A stretch of DNA of 51,544 bases from Gammaproteobacteria bacterium (lineage in GTDB: Bacteria; Pseudomonadota; Gammaproteobacteria; GCA-001735895), in assembly GCA_022340305.1 (NCBI GenBank), contig JAJDOF010000073.1, positions 1 to 51,544 of the forward strand. Direction: 5' to 3'. Made by a program: the position numbers and the translations under genes. Positions 34,972 to 43,824 of this stretch are shown here, piece by piece. Under the pieces are notes generated by a model. The model saw only the letters and a list, made by a program, of their open reading frames with translations, had not been told where the DNA came from and did no database searches. Position 1 is the stretch's first letter, and each line of letters opens with the position of its first letter.

Positions 34972-36188
34972 TACTTGCGCCCGCTCAGGCCCATCACCTT
35001 GCGCACCTCTTCCATGGTGTCCTGGGCGACATCGCGGGCCGCTTCGCAACCCTCGTTGATAATCGAGTCGACCGCCGACAGGTCACCCATGTACTCAGCC
35101 ACCCGCTGCTGGATCGGCCTCAATTCATCGAGCATCGCATCGATGACATACTGCTTGCAGTCGATGCAGCCGATGCCGGCCGTCTTGCAGCCGATGGCGA
35201 GCTCAGCCTTGGTCGCCTCGTCGGTATACACCTGGTGAAATTCCCACACCGGACATTTTTCCGGGTCGCCGGGATCGGTTCGCCGTACCCGCGCCGGATC
35301 GGTGGGCATGGTCTTGATCTTGCGCACCACGCTATCCGTATCCTCGCGCAGGGCAATCGTGTTGTTATAGGACTTGGACATCTTCTGCCCATCGATACCG
35401 GGCATTTTGGGCGACACTGTCAGCAGCGATTGCGGTTCGGGCAGTATGATACGCCCTTCGCCGTCGAGGTAGCCGAGTAAACGTTCGCGATCACTAAGGC
35501 TGATATTCTGCTGCGAATCGAGCAATGCGTGCCCGATAAACAGGGCGCCGCTATCGCCCTGCTCCTGGTAACGCTTGCGCGCATCCTGGTAAAGCCTGGC
35601 GTTTTTCTTGCCCATCTTGCGAATCGCCGCATTCACCTTTTCTTCAAAGTCGGGTTCACTGCCATAGAAGTGGTTGAAGCGGCGAGCGATTTCGCGAGTC
35701 AGTTCGACGTGCGCGACCTGATCTTCGCCGACCGGTACATAACCGGCCTTGTACATCAGGATGTCGGCGCTTTGCAGCAGGGGATACCCCAGGAAGCCAA
35801 AGGTTGCGAGATCGCGATCCTTCATTTTTTCCTGTTGATCCTTGTAGCTCGGCACGCGTTCGAGCCAGCCCAGCGGCGTAATCATCGACAACAACGTAAA
35901 CAATTCGGCATGCTCGGGAATCCGCGATTGCACGAACAGGGTCGAATTACCCGGATTGACGCCCGCCGCCAGCCAGTCGATGACCATGTCGCGACCACTT
36001 TCGGCGATGATCGATGGGTCTTCATAGTGCGTGGTGAGCGCATGCCAGTCAGCCACGAAGTAAAAACACTCGTAGCTGTGCTGCAGTTCGATCCAGTTCT
36101 TGAGAACGCCGTGATAGTGGCCCAGGTGCAACAGGCCGGTCGGACGCATACCCGATAGCACGCGATTGTTTTGACTAATGGTGTTCAA
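34971..36188 (-). CDS. trpS: Tryptophan--tRNA ligase
   Basis: 405 aa. Class I synthetase motifs: the HIGH-equivalent TGLLHLGHYHG near residue 17 and KMSKS in GQKMSKSYNN. The C-terminal anticodon region contains CKTAGIGCIDCK, typical of the family. It is longer than the E. coli enzyme (334 aa), with an insertion around residues 170-240 that includes KKNARLYQDARKR; long forms of this type are known in other bacteria. It charges tRNA-Trp with tryptophan. First gene of the overlapping trpS-scpA-scpB set, 186 nt after yciO. Confidence 0.96.
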   Translation of the reverse strand: MNTISQNNRVLSGMRPTGLLHLGHYHGVLKNWIELQHSYECFYFVADWHALTTHYEDPSIIAESGRDMVIDWLAAGVNPGNSTLFVQSRIPEHAELFTLLSMITPLGWLERVPSYKDQQEKMKDRDLATFGFLGYPLLQSADILMYKAGYVPVGEDQVAHVELTREIARRFNHFYGSEPDFEEKVNAAIRKMGKKNARLYQDARKRYQEQGDSGALFIGHALLDSQQNISLSDRERLLGYLDGEGRIILPEPQSLLTVSPKMPGIDGQKMSKSYNNTIALREDTDSVVRKIKTMPTDPARVRRTDPGDPEKCPVWEFHQVYTDEATKAELAIGCKTAGIGCIDCKQYVIDAMLDELRPIQQRVAEYMGDLSAVDSIINEGCEAARDVAQDTMEEVRKVMGLSGRK

Positions 36189-36374
36189 TAAAGGGAATCC
36201 AGAGAATGACGGCCAGGGCCGGATTATACAAAGAAGCGGGCTAACAACATAGGGTTCATGTCAGGGAATTCGGTATATCCGGGTACAGTAACCCTGTTAA
36301 CTTCATGCAATCTGGCGGGGCCCTGCTCCGAATCACCGGTAAACCGGCTTGCTGTCCACGAAATTAACAAATGC

Positions 36375-36998
36375 TTAGTCCCCCAGAAACGCGACATCGC
36401 CCTTGCCGTGGCGGCGTACTTCGGGATAGCCATCGATCAGGCTGATGACCGTCGTGGGTTCCACGCCGCAGAATCCACCATCGATGACCAGGTCGACATC
36501 GTGCTCGAATCGCTCGCGGATCTCTTGCGCGTCGTCCAGCGCCTCGAGCGCCCCCGGTGGAATCAGCGTACTGCTCATGATCGGCTGGCCCAGCTCCGAT
36601 AACAGCGCATGCACTATATTGTTGTCCGGTACTCTCACCCCGATGGTCTTGCGTTTCGGATTCATCAGTCGCCGTGGCACTACCGAGGTGGCCCGTAACA
36701 AGAAGGTGTAAGGTCCCGGCGTGAGTGATTTCATCAGGCGGTAGTCAGCGTTTTCGACCTTGGCGTAAGTGCCGATCTCGGAAAGATCGCTGCATACCAG
36801 GGTAAAATGGTGATTGCTGTCGGTGCGACGGATCCGCTGAATACGCTCCATCGCATTCTTGTCACCGATATGACATCCCAGCGCATAACTCGAGTCGGTG
36901 GGATAAATGACCAGGCCACCACGGTCGATGATGGCAACGGCCTGCTGAATCAGACGCCGCTGAGGGTTGTCGGGATGGATTTCAAAAAACTGCGCCAT
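36375..36998 (-). CDS. yciO: YciO/Sua5/YrdC-family protein (L-threonylcarbamoyladenylate synthase-like)
   Basis: 207 aa. The fold is marked by GGLVIYPTDSSYALGC, RIRRTDSNHHFTLVCSDL, TPGPYTFLL and KTIGVRVPDN. The SNHHF variant and the HPDNPQ N-terminus place it with YciO rather than TsaC/TsaC2. YciO proteins share the threonylcarbamoyl-AMP synthase fold, but their contribution to t6A is limited. The neighbourhood (yciO-trpS-scpA-scpB) is conserved in many Gammaproteobacteria. Confidence 0.93.
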   Translation of the reverse strand: MAQFFEIHPDNPQRRLIQQAVAIIDRGGLVIYPTDSSYALGCHIGDKNAMERIQRIRRTDSNHHFTLVCSDLSEIGTYAKVENADYRLMKSLTPGPYTFLLRATSVVPRRLMNPKRKTIGVRVPDNNIVHALLSELGQPIMSSTLIPPGALEALDDAQEIRERFEHDVDLVIDGGFCGVEPTTVISLIDGYPEVRRHGKGDVAFLGD

Positions 36999-37184
36999 GG
37001 CAAAATCAGAAAAGCTCGGAGCGCGATAATACAGTAAATTATTGGTAATAAAACAACGATCATAATTATTTTTTAAATCAACGGATTAGAACGGATAACT
37101 AATACGCCAGGCAGGAAATCAGCAACAATTGTGTCTCATTTGTGCAACAAAATGAAGATTTGTTGTTTTTTTCGAAATTTGGGG

Positions 37185-37212
37185 TTGCTATTGCACCAAT
37201 TTTGGCTATGAT
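37185..37212 (+). promoter_or_regulatory. Probable sigma-70 promoter of the porin gene
   Basis: TTGCTA at 37185-37190 and TATGAT at 37207-37212 are separated by 16 bp. Transcription from here would give an untranslated leader of about 95 nt, as is common for porin messages. Assigned by eye. Confidence 0.55.
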
Positions 37213-37315
37213 GCTTTGCCATAAGCAGTCTTAACCAAGCGTTATGTTTATAACGCAACTGACTTGGGGCGGCTTTGTTCCTTAGAACTAATAACTGACT
37301 TAAGGGTAATAACAC

Positions 37316-38236
37316 ATGAAATTTAAAACTACTGCAATTGCAATGGCTGTTGCCGGCATCGTCGCCGCTCCTGTTGTTGCACAAGCTGCTGCAGACGAAA
37401 TTTACGCGTCTGCTCGTATCGGTGTCTGGCAGAAAGACACTGGTGGTCAATCAGAACTCGACATTCGCAGCTTCTCCTCACGCTTCGGCGCCAAGGGTGA
37501 AGCCGATCTCGGTAACGGCATGACTGGTTTCGGTCGCTACGAGTGGGACGTCGACCTGGGTGAAGGCGGCGGACTGGGTGTTCGTCATCGTTACGTTGGT
37601 CTGAAAGGCGACTTCGGCTCCGTGCTGGTTGGTCAAACTTACCACACTTTCTACAACTTCAACGTTGGCGCTGTCGATATTCCCTGGTGGCACTCCGGTT
37701 ACAACATGGTCTCGTACACCAGCCGTACTGACAACGCTCTGACCTACTCAGGTGGAACAGACAGTGTTGCATTCGGCCTTACCCTGTACATGGACGCTGA
37801 TGTACAAAACGGCGAAACCGACCCGAACGCAGAAGACGGCGTTGACGGCGTCGAAGCTGGTGCTTCTTTCGGTATCGGCGATATGACCCTGGCTATTGCA
37901 TTTCAGGACATCGCAATTGTGGATGACGCTGTAACCGGTGTTAGCCTTTCTGGTGTCGGACTTGGCCCGGTTATGATGGCGTTCAACTATCAGACCAATG
38001 ATGACCAGGACGGCATCACCCTGCACGCTGACATCAATAACTTCTACGTGCACATAGAGTCGCTTTCAGATGACGCTTCTGGTCAGGATCCGCTGGCTCT
38101 GACACTGGGTTACACTCAAAGTCTGGGTAGCAAGACCACTATGTACTACGAAATCTTTGATTTCGACAGAGATACTGGCAATTCAGATGACGACTCTACC
38201 AATGTTATGGCCGTCCTGAAGTACGATATCATCTAG
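37316..38236 (+). CDS. Gram-negative outer-membrane porin
   Basis: 306 aa. AAGGG at 37302-37306 supports the ATG. Signal peptide 1-24 (VVAQAAA). The mature part is a beta-barrel with alternating strands and Asp/Gly-rich turns: RSFSSRFGAKGEADLGNGM and YVGLKGDFGSVLVGQ are the conserved porin strands, the latter leading into loop 3. It is short for a classic trimeric porin (about 350 aa), and ends KYDII rather than in Phe. Codon use is strongly biased toward GCT, GGT, GTT and AAC, typical of very highly expressed genes. Monocistronic, with its own promoter and a strong terminator. Confidence 0.92.
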   Translation: MKFKTTAIAMAVAGIVAAPVVAQAAADEIYASARIGVWQKDTGGQSELDIRSFSSRFGAKGEADLGNGMTGFGRYEWDVDLGEGGGLGVRHRYVGLKGDFGSVLVGQTYHTFYNFNVGAVDIPWWHSGYNMVSYTSRTDNALTYSGGTDSVAFGLTLYMDADVQNGETDPNAEDGVDGVEAGASFGIGDMTLAIAFQDIAIVDDAVTGVSLSGVGLGPVMMAFNYQTNDDQDGITLHADINNFYVHIESLSDDASGQDPLALTLGYTQSLGSKTTMYYEIFDFDRDTGNSDDDSTNVMAVLKYDII

Positions 38237-38264
38237 TTTCAGACGATTCGTAAAGCAGTACCTG

Positions 38265-38292
38265 AAAGGGCTCCCTCGGGAGCCCTTTTTTA
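38265..38292 (+). terminator. Intrinsic terminator of the porin gene
   Basis: A 10-bp stem (AAAGGGCTCC at 38265-38274 with its complement at 38279-38288) around a CTCG loop is followed by a T run. It sits 28 nt after the porin stop. Confidence 0.9.
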
Positions 38293-38420
38293 TTGTCCAC
38301 TGCAAATGGAGAGGTCACTTTTGCGGGCAATGCGTGCAGCGGAAACGGATTGCGCATACGCCGCAACTAAGGGCAACCAGTTATCTGGCGTCGCTCAGTC
38401 AAGGCCCGGACGGCGGGCTC

Positions 38421-39278
38421 CTAGAAGTTGCGTTTTTTCGGGCGCCAAAATTCCATGCGCTTGTACTTGAAGAACAACTGGTTGCCGAGCACATCCTTCG
38501 CCTGCCACTGCCGGTCGCGCAATTTCGGGCCGAGCTGGTGTAAATCGGGGATACCGTAGGCGCTGCCGTCGTTCTCGGTGATTTCTTTCTCGATGCGATC
38601 GAAATAGTGCTGCTGGCCATCTCCCCACTGCGCCAATTCGGGAATTTCAAGAAAAGCGTAAATGCGCTCCAGCACAGTTTCCGGGTCACGCACCAGGTCG
38701 GCACGCTCGATCAACAGCAGGTTGTTGCGATTCTTGCCCTGCCAGGTCTGTTTCAGGTTTTCGTAACACCAGCCGACGCTGGTGCCGATGGCGGGGTCCA
38801 TCAAAGCAATGCAACGATTCGCATCGCTCAGTTCCTTGCGCTGCTGACGCAGGTAATCATCGATATAGGAGACATAATCCGGATTGGCGCGAATCCGCAT
38901 AATAAACGAAGCCAGGCAGGCGGCGACGTCATCCACGGTACATATCACCTTCATTTCCTCCCCTAAAATGCGGCGCGTGGAATCAATCGCATCATTCATG
39001 TGCCAGGCCCAGGACTTGTCGATGATGATGGGTTCCTGGCGATGCTGGTACATGCCCTGGCGAACGCCGCGCCAGACATTTGGCAGCTGCTCGGGGTGCT
39101 GGTATGCCTTCAGCGTCACCGTGTTGGTGCGCCACTTGGCGAGTACCTCGCTGACGATTTCGCTGAGCGGCGACGCCGGAGACACATGAATATGATCATT
39201 CTGGTTTAGAATTTCGCCAAGCACGGTGCTGCCCGTGCGCGGCAGACCGGCCAGGTAGAAAAATTTTTTTGCTTCCAC
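38421..39278 (-). CDS. Sulfotransferase-family protein
   Basis: 285 aa from a GTG at 39278. The PAPS-binding 5'-phosphosulfate loop is the N-terminal FYLAGLPRTGSTVLGEIL; the 3'-phosphate region may be around CTVDDVAACLASFIMR. LLLIERADLVRDPETVLERIYAFLEIPE is the typical sulfotransferase helix. A Tyr/Trp-rich C-terminus follows. The family moves sulfate from PAPS to sugars, lipids or proteins; the acceptor is unknown. A stand-alone gene, divergent from yciB and facing the porin terminator. Confidence 0.9.
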   Translation of the reverse strand: MEAKKFFYLAGLPRTGSTVLGEILNQNDHIHVSPASPLSEIVSEVLAKWRTNTVTLKAYQHPEQLPNVWRGVRQGMYQHRQEPIIIDKSWAWHMNDAIDSTRRILGEEMKVICTVDDVAACLASFIMRIRANPDYVSYIDDYLRQQRKELSDANRCIALMDPAIGTSVGWCYENLKQTWQGKNRNNLLLIERADLVRDPETVLERIYAFLEIPELAQWGDGQQHYFDRIEKEITENDGSAYGIPDLHQLGPKLRDRQWQAKDVLGNQLFFKYKRMEFWRPKKRNF

Positions 39279-39395
39279 GATTTGCTTCGAGCGTCAATAC
39301 AACGAGCTTCGAGCATATCACCGGGCCTGAAATTAGTCACCAAAGGGCGTCGAAATACGCTAGAATCTGCCCTTGTTCAACCGTGCCCGGTCGCA

Positions 39396-40049
39396 ATGAA
39401 GCAGCTCTTCGATTTTTTCCCGATTCTTCTCTTTTTCATTCTCTACAAGTTTTATCTGGATTTGCCGGACGAGTTGATTCTGGCCGTCAATGACTGGGTG
39501 CCTTTAATGGACCTGGCACCGGGGAAGGCGAGCGATGCCATTTATCTGGCAACGCTGGCTGCGATCCTGGTTACCCTGGTGCAGGTGGTGGCAGCCGCCA
39601 TCATCGTCAGGAAGGTCGAAAAAATGCCGCTCATCACGCTTTCGTTACTGGTTGTTTTCGGTGGCGCTACCCTCGCGTTGAAGGATCCCGTTTTCATCCA
39701 GTGGAAGCCGACCGCGATCAACTGGATGTTTGCACTGGTTTTCGTCGGTAGCCACCTGATCGGCGAAAAGCCGCTGATCCAGCGCATGATGGGGCACGCC
39801 ATCGAAATCGAGGAAAGACGGGTCTGGCTACAGTTAAACCTGGCCTGGGTGGCGTTTTTCGTCGTCGCCGGCATCGCCAACCTGGTTGTCGCTCCAGAGA
39901 TCGATCCATTCGGTTTTGAATTCAGCGAAGACACCTGGGTTGATTTCAAGTTGTTCGGCCTGATGGGAATGACGATTCTATTCGTGGTGGCACAGGCGTT
40001 TTACCTGGCAAAGTACTTACCCAACAGTGACGAGGAGGAAACCAGCTGA
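39396..40049 (+). CDS. yciB: YciB/IspA-type inner membrane protein (septation protein A family)
   Basis: 217 aa from the ATG at 39396; upstream in-frame codons to 39282 overlap the divergent gene's leader and do not look coding. Five hydrophobic helices. It starts with MKQLFDFFPILLFFILYK, the family hallmark, and contains KPTAINWMFALVFVGSHLIGEKPLIQRMMG and LQLNLAWVAFFV. In E. coli YciB influences cell envelope synthesis and osmotic robustness. The stop overlaps the yciI start (TGATG). Confidence 0.95.
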   Translation: MKQLFDFFPILLFFILYKFYLDLPDELILAVNDWVPLMDLAPGKASDAIYLATLAAILVTLVQVVAAAIIVRKVEKMPLITLSLLVVFGGATLALKDPVFIQWKPTAINWMFALVFVGSHLIGEKPLIQRMMGHAIEIEERRVWLQLNLAWVAFFVVAGIANLVVAPEIDPFGFEFSEDTWVDFKLFGLMGMTILFVVAQAFYLAKYLPNSDEEETS

Positions 40050-40348
40050 TGTTATACAGTATTGTTGGTATCGATAACGCGAACAGTCTCGAAGCACGCA
40101 TGGCCGTGCGTAACGAGCACGTCGCACGCCTTAAGGATTTGCTCGCCCAGGGGCGCCTGATCATCGCCGGTCCGAATCCAGCTATCGACAGCGAAGATCC
40201 GGGCGATGCCGGCTTCAGTGGCAGCATCATTATCGCCGAGTTTGATTCATTAAAAGCGGCACAAGACTGGGCAGCCGACGACCCCTATATCAAGTCCGGG
40301 GCCTACGCATCGACAATGGTAAAACCCTTCAGGAAAGTATTACCCTGA
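40049..40348 (+). CDS. yciI: YciI-family protein
   Basis: 99 aa. A ferredoxin-like alpha/beta fold: the YSIVGIDNANSLEARMAVRNEHVARL helix with a conserved His, GRLIIAGPNPA, and FDSLKAAQDWAADDPY with the catalytic-looking Asp. The family is related to dehydrochlorinases but the biological role is unsettled. Translationally coupled to yciB by a one-base stop-start overlap, as in E. coli-like gene order. Confidence 0.93.
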   Translation: MLYSIVGIDNANSLEARMAVRNEHVARLKDLLAQGRLIIAGPNPAIDSEDPGDAGFSGSIIIAEFDSLKAAQDWAADDPYIKSGAYASTMVKPFRKVLP

Positions 40349-40435
40349 CCGGGCGGAAATTCTCCTGGCAAATTCCGTTTCCCAAAGCCAGGCGATTCGA
40401 ATATCTCAGAATACCCCCAGGGCATAGGACGTTCC

Positions 40436-41112
40436 CTACCCGCAGTCATTCCCGCGCAAGCGGGAATCTGCCAGCCACTGCCTGTGGTGGCCTCGTTGGA
40501 AACAAAACTACGGAGCAAGGTCCCCGTTTGCACGGGGACGACGGGTCCAGGGAGATTGGGTTGCCAGAAACCGTCAGCACCCGCCCGGCCCGCACAGAAC
40601 AGAGCCCTGCCCCAGAGTCATGCCCGCGCAAGCGGGAATCTGGCAGGCATTGCCTGTGGTGGCCTCGTTGAAAACAAAACTGCGGAGCGAGGTCCCCGTT
40701 TGCACGGGGACGACGGGTTCAGGGAGATAGGGTTGCCAGAAACCGTCAGCACCCGCCCGGCCCGCACAAAGCAGCGCCCTGCCCCGAGTCATTCCCGCGC
40801 AAGCGGGAATCTGGCAGCCACTGCCTGTGGTGGCCTCGTTGGAAACAAAACTACGGAGCAAGGTCCCCGTTTGCACGGGGACGACGGGTCCAGGGAGATT
40901 GGGTTGCCAGAAACCGCCAGCACCCGCCCGGCCAGCACAAAGCAGCGCCCTGCCCCGGAGTCATTCCCGCGCAAGCGGGAATCTGCCAGCCACTGCAATT
41001 TGGTGGCTCCGGAGTCATTCCCGCGCAGGCGGGAATCTGCCAGCCACTGCCTGTGGTGGCCTCGTTGAAAACAAAACTACGGAGCAAGGTCCCCGTTTGC
41101 ACGGGGACGATG
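40436..41112. repeat. Tandem array of 172-bp REP-like units (about four copies)
   Basis: Units start near 40444, 40616, 40787 and 40959 (periods 172, 171 and 172), then a partial unit at 41013 finishes the array. Each unit holds two palindromes: an ATTCCCGC...GCGGGAAT type (first copy 40448-40467) and a GTCCCCG...CGGGGAC type (first copy 40520-40539), about 52 bp apart. Copies differ by a few bases, and the fourth has a short insertion or deletion before the fifth partial copy. Long open frames on both strands through this array, up to 194 codons, are artefacts of the repeats. It lies between yciI and rsd. Confidence 0.92.
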
Positions 41113-41185
41113 GTTTTGGGGTTTTTATCAGAATGCCGCCAGGGCCCCTGGCGAAACGAGAAGAGCCGTTCGCGGGATGATAACT

Positions 41186-41695
41186 TTACAGATGTTTGCT
41201 GGGGCTTTCGAGGTTGTCGCTGATTTCACGCAACAACATGTCTTCGGATTCAATACGTTCGGCCATGGCTTCACCGATCGACGAAAGATCGCGGTATAAG
41301 TCGCCCAGGCTTTCCGCCTCGTCGGTACCCTCGTACTTGTCGTTATAGTCGACGAATAGCCGGGTGGTTTTCGAAATCACGGGATAAACGCGATCGGCAA
41401 TCTTTTTAATGTTGCCACGGCGCTCTTTGCCATCGATGATTCTCTCGTATATTTCGAAATGACCCAGCGCGGTGTAATCGACCAGGCGCTGGTTAAATTT
41501 GCGCAGCTTGTTTATCACCGTGTCCGATGACACTTCCTTCGATTCGAGTTCTGCCAGTTCACACATCGACACCAGCACCTGTTGCCTTTCCTGCAAGAGG
41601 CTGTTAATCGTATGTGTCTGCCGGGTACGCCGGTTATCCTCAGCCGAAATCCTCTCGGCAATTTGTGCTATTTTGTCTATCTGCGATTCACTCAC
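41186..41695 (-). CDS. rsd: Rsd/AlgQ-family anti-sigma-70 regulator
   Basis: 169 aa from a GTG at 41695, with GAGG seven nt upstream. Rsd hallmarks: LLQERQQVLVSMCELAEL, RLVDYTALGHFEIYERI, and YPVISKTTRLFVDYNDKY, then LSSIGEAMAERIESED. In E. coli Rsd binds region 4 of sigma-70 in stationary phase, favouring alternative sigma factors. An extra helical N-terminus (residues 1-25) and the insertion before FEIYER make this a little longer than E. coli Rsd (158 aa). Divergent from slyX. Confidence 0.9.
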   Translation of the reverse strand: MSESQIDKIAQIAERISAEDNRRTRQTHTINSLLQERQQVLVSMCELAELESKEVSSDTVINKLRKFNQRLVDYTALGHFEIYERIIDGKERRGNIKKIADRVYPVISKTTRLFVDYNDKYEGTDEAESLGDLYRDLSSIGEAMAERIESEDMLLREISDNLESPSKHL

Positions 41696-41847
41696 AACTT
41701 ACCTCGTCTGGACTTCGGTCCGCGTGTTTCAACGTGGATTGCGGAGCCCGTATTATGCGGATCATTTACTCATCGGTAAACCATCATTATATGGTTTGTT
41801 GGTTATTATTTTTGTTAAACTGGTCCGATTTGTCAAAGGTGGTGCGC

Positions 41848-42063
41848 GTGACGGACAGCTTGCAGTCCCGGCTCGATCGGCTGGAGATGCTCTACAGTGA
41901 ACTGGATCATACGATCCAGGTACTGAACAATACCATTTCCCTGCAGGATCGGGAAATCACGCGCCTGAACCTGAACCTCGAACAATTCCGGTTGCAGATA
42001 AAGTCGCTGCAAGAGCACTCTACCGAGATCGAATCCACTTTCGAACAGCCTCCACACTATTGA
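41848..42063 (+). CDS. slyX: SlyX family protein
   Basis: 71 aa from the GTG at 41848, with AAAGG eight nt upstream; a GTG six nt earlier is also possible. The frame extends far upstream without coding character. A single coiled-coil (LQSRLDRLEMLYSELDH through LNLEQFRLQIKSLQ) ends in the family's diagnostic tail PPHY. Function unknown in other bacteria. The stop overlaps the rsmJ start (TGATG). Confidence 0.9.
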   Translation: MTDSLQSRLDRLEMLYSELDHTIQVLNNTISLQDREITRLNLNLEQFRLQIKSLQEHSTEIESTFEQPPHY

Positions 42064-42761
42064 TGGAAGCGCCGCCAGCCGTGCCTGCCAGCGGCCTGCT
42101 GCAGCTCGCCTGCACCTCTGACCATGATTTACACATCGGCATCGATGCGCGCGGGGTCGAGATCGAGCTCGTCGATTTACGACTGCGATTTCATCACAGC
42201 TTTATTTCGGGTCCGATCGCAAAGCGTGCCCGCCAGAGCAACCAGTTGCTGCTGAAGGCCTGCAACAACAAACAACGCAACATCAGTCGGGTACTCGACC
42301 TCACCGCCGGCTGGGGTGTCGATGGATATACCCTGGCACGGCACGGCCAGGCAGTCACCTTGCTGGAGCAGAACGAGCTGGTACATGCCATCGTCGCCCA
42401 ATCGCTGGCACAACTTGCGGCAAATCCCGCGACCGCTGATATCGCCACAAGAATGGTCCTCGAGCAGATCGATGCAATAGATTATCTGCAAAGCCTGGGC
42501 GAAGCCGAGTTTGACTGCATTTATCTCGACCCGATGTTTCCGGGGCACAAATCCGGGGCAAAACCTGCCAAGGAAATGCAGATCTTACAGGCGCTCACCG
42601 ACAACAGGAACATCGAGGCCTGTTTCCAGCTGGCGCTCGCCCGCGCCGGCAAACGCGTCGTGGTCAAACGCGCGGCAAAAGCGGCACCGCTCGGAGATCG
42701 CAAACCGGACCTGGTGCAACGCGCCAGGACAATACGCTTCGACGTGTACCTGACCACCTAG
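42063..42761 (+). CDS. rsmJ: 16S rRNA (guanine(1516)-N(2))-methyltransferase RsmJ
   Basis: 232 aa. Class I SAM-dependent methyltransferase: motif I VLDLTAGWGVDGYTLA, then FDCIYLDPMFPGHKSGAKPAKEM, where DPMFP is the catalytic DPPF-like motif typical of RsmJ, and RVVVKRA near the C-terminus. It methylates N2 of G1516 in 16S rRNA. The ATG shares a base with the slyX stop. Convergent with yajQ, 22 nt away. Confidence 0.92.
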   Translation: MEAPPAVPASGLLQLACTSDHDLHIGIDARGVEIELVDLRLRFHHSFISGPIAKRARQSNQLLLKACNNKQRNISRVLDLTAGWGVDGYTLARHGQAVTLLEQNELVHAIVAQSLAQLAANPATADIATRMVLEQIDAIDYLQSLGEAEFDCIYLDPMFPGHKSGAKPAKEMQILQALTDNRNIEACFQLALARAGKRVVVKRAAKAAPLGDRKPDLVQRARTIRFDVYLTT

Positions 42762-42783
42762 TCGTCAGGGCACGGATATGAAC

Positions 42784-43266
42784 TTAATCACGGAAATTAT
42801 TAAACTGTAGCGGCACACCCGGCTTCCCATCGCGCAGCAATTGCATCACCTGCTGTAGATCGTCGCGCTTCTTGCCATTCACCCGCAGTTGATCACCCTG
42901 GATCGCCGCCTGCACCTTGATCTTGCTGTCCTTGATCTGTTTTACCATTTTACGGGCCAGATCCTTGTCCAGCCCTTCCTTCACCGAAATCTGCTGGCGC
43001 GCACGCCTGTTCATCTCGACGACATCGCCAAACTCGAGGCAGTCGACATCGATGCTGCGCTTCGACATCTTCTCCAACAGGATAGGGATCATCTGTTGAA
43101 TCTGGAATTTGGACTCCGCCTCGAGCGTGAGTTCATTGCCGGCCTGTTCGATTTTCGCGTTCGAGCCCTTGAAATCGTAACGGGTACCGACTTCCCGATT
43201 CGCCTGGTCGAGCGCATTTTTCAGTTCGTGATGATCGATTTCGGAAACCACGTCAAAAGACGGCAT
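42784..43266 (-). CDS. yajQ: YajQ-family nucleotide-binding protein
   Basis: 160 aa. Starts with the family signature MPSFDVVSEIDHHELKNALDQ and YDFKGSNA; ends with DLQQVMQLLRDGKPGVPLQF. Two ferredoxin-like domains with swapped ends. Homologues bind c-di-GMP (and ATP/GTP) and act as small regulators; the sequence alone does not decide which ligand. It shares the strand with the surface cluster upstream (43282-51544), with 15 nt between the Rieske-like stop and its start, so it may be on that transcript. Confidence 0.94.
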   Translation of the reverse strand: MPSFDVVSEIDHHELKNALDQANREVGTRYDFKGSNAKIEQAGNELTLEAESKFQIQQMIPILLEKMSKRSIDVDCLEFGDVVEMNRRARQQISVKEGLDKDLARKMVKQIKDSKIKVQAAIQGDQLRVNGKKRDDLQQVMQLLRDGKPGVPLQFNNFRD

Positions 43267-43281
43267 GAGATTCGCTCCGGG

Positions 43282-43824
43282 TCAGGGGTTTATCGTTAAA
43301 GTGCTGAAATTATTGGTGAAATTATAATCCGGTATGGTCAGATTGGAAAACCCCTTTTCGCCCTTCAGCGCTCGGCCGGCCAGATCATAACGCGCCGCGC
43401 CACAGATTTCCTGCAAGTTGAGCTCAAGTATTTTGAGCGTGCATCCGAGATCGGTACCGAGCGCGTAACTGACGAAATACTCAGGATGGCGCGAGCGCAA
43501 GGCATTACGGGCATAGTCGGGTTGGCGACTGTCTGCTGAATCCGGGTCCTGGACCCGGTTAGCCGTCTGCTGCAAGCGCTCGATGGTTTGCGGCGAGCGC
43601 CGCACCACCAGTATCGACAGGTTATCGTGGCGCAGCAGCTTTATCTCGTCAGGCGCGAGCGGGCCGACCTCGAATCGATAGGAAGCCTGGATTGTCGAGG
43701 GGCGCAGATCGATCGCAAAGTCGAGCAGCACGAACAGCACCGCGGCGACCGTGATGAAGGAAAAGGTCTTGAGTAACCCGGTCAGACCTCTGCGGCCTGG
43801 CCCGGGGGCTTGCTTACTGGACAC
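43282..43824 (-). CDS. Membrane-anchored Rieske-fold protein lacking all Fe-S ligands
   Basis: 180 aa from a GTG at 43824 (GGAG upstream, 11-nt overlap with the previous gene); a longer frame from 43866 is less likely. One membrane helix (about 18-39) is followed by a soluble domain. The C-terminal part aligns with Rieske domains: residues 123-128 read GTDLGC where a Rieske has CTHLGC, and residues 139-147 read EICGAARYD where a Rieske has CPCHGSHYD, then a GR...L-G-P loop-like ending (AGRALKG, LTIPDYN). Cys128 and Cys141 occupy the conserved disulfide positions, but the four cluster ligands (two Cys, two His) are replaced by Gly, Asp, Glu and Gly. It therefore cannot bind a Rieske cluster. 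Function unknown. Confidence 0.8.
   Translation of the reverse strand: MSSKQAPGPGRRGLTGLLKTFSFITVAAVLFVLLDFAIDLRPSTIQASYRFEVGPLAPDEIKLLRHDNLSILVVRRSPQTIERLQQTANRVQDPDSADSRQPDYARNALRSRHPEYFVSYALGTDLGCTLKILELNLQEICGAARYDLAGRALKGEKGFSNLTIPDYNFTNNFSTLTINP

Noticed and set aside
40484-41102. Long frames on both strands inside the tandem repeat array
   Set aside because: They translate the REP-like repeats; peptides rich in the PRKRES and ACAGMT type are typical artefacts of such arrays.
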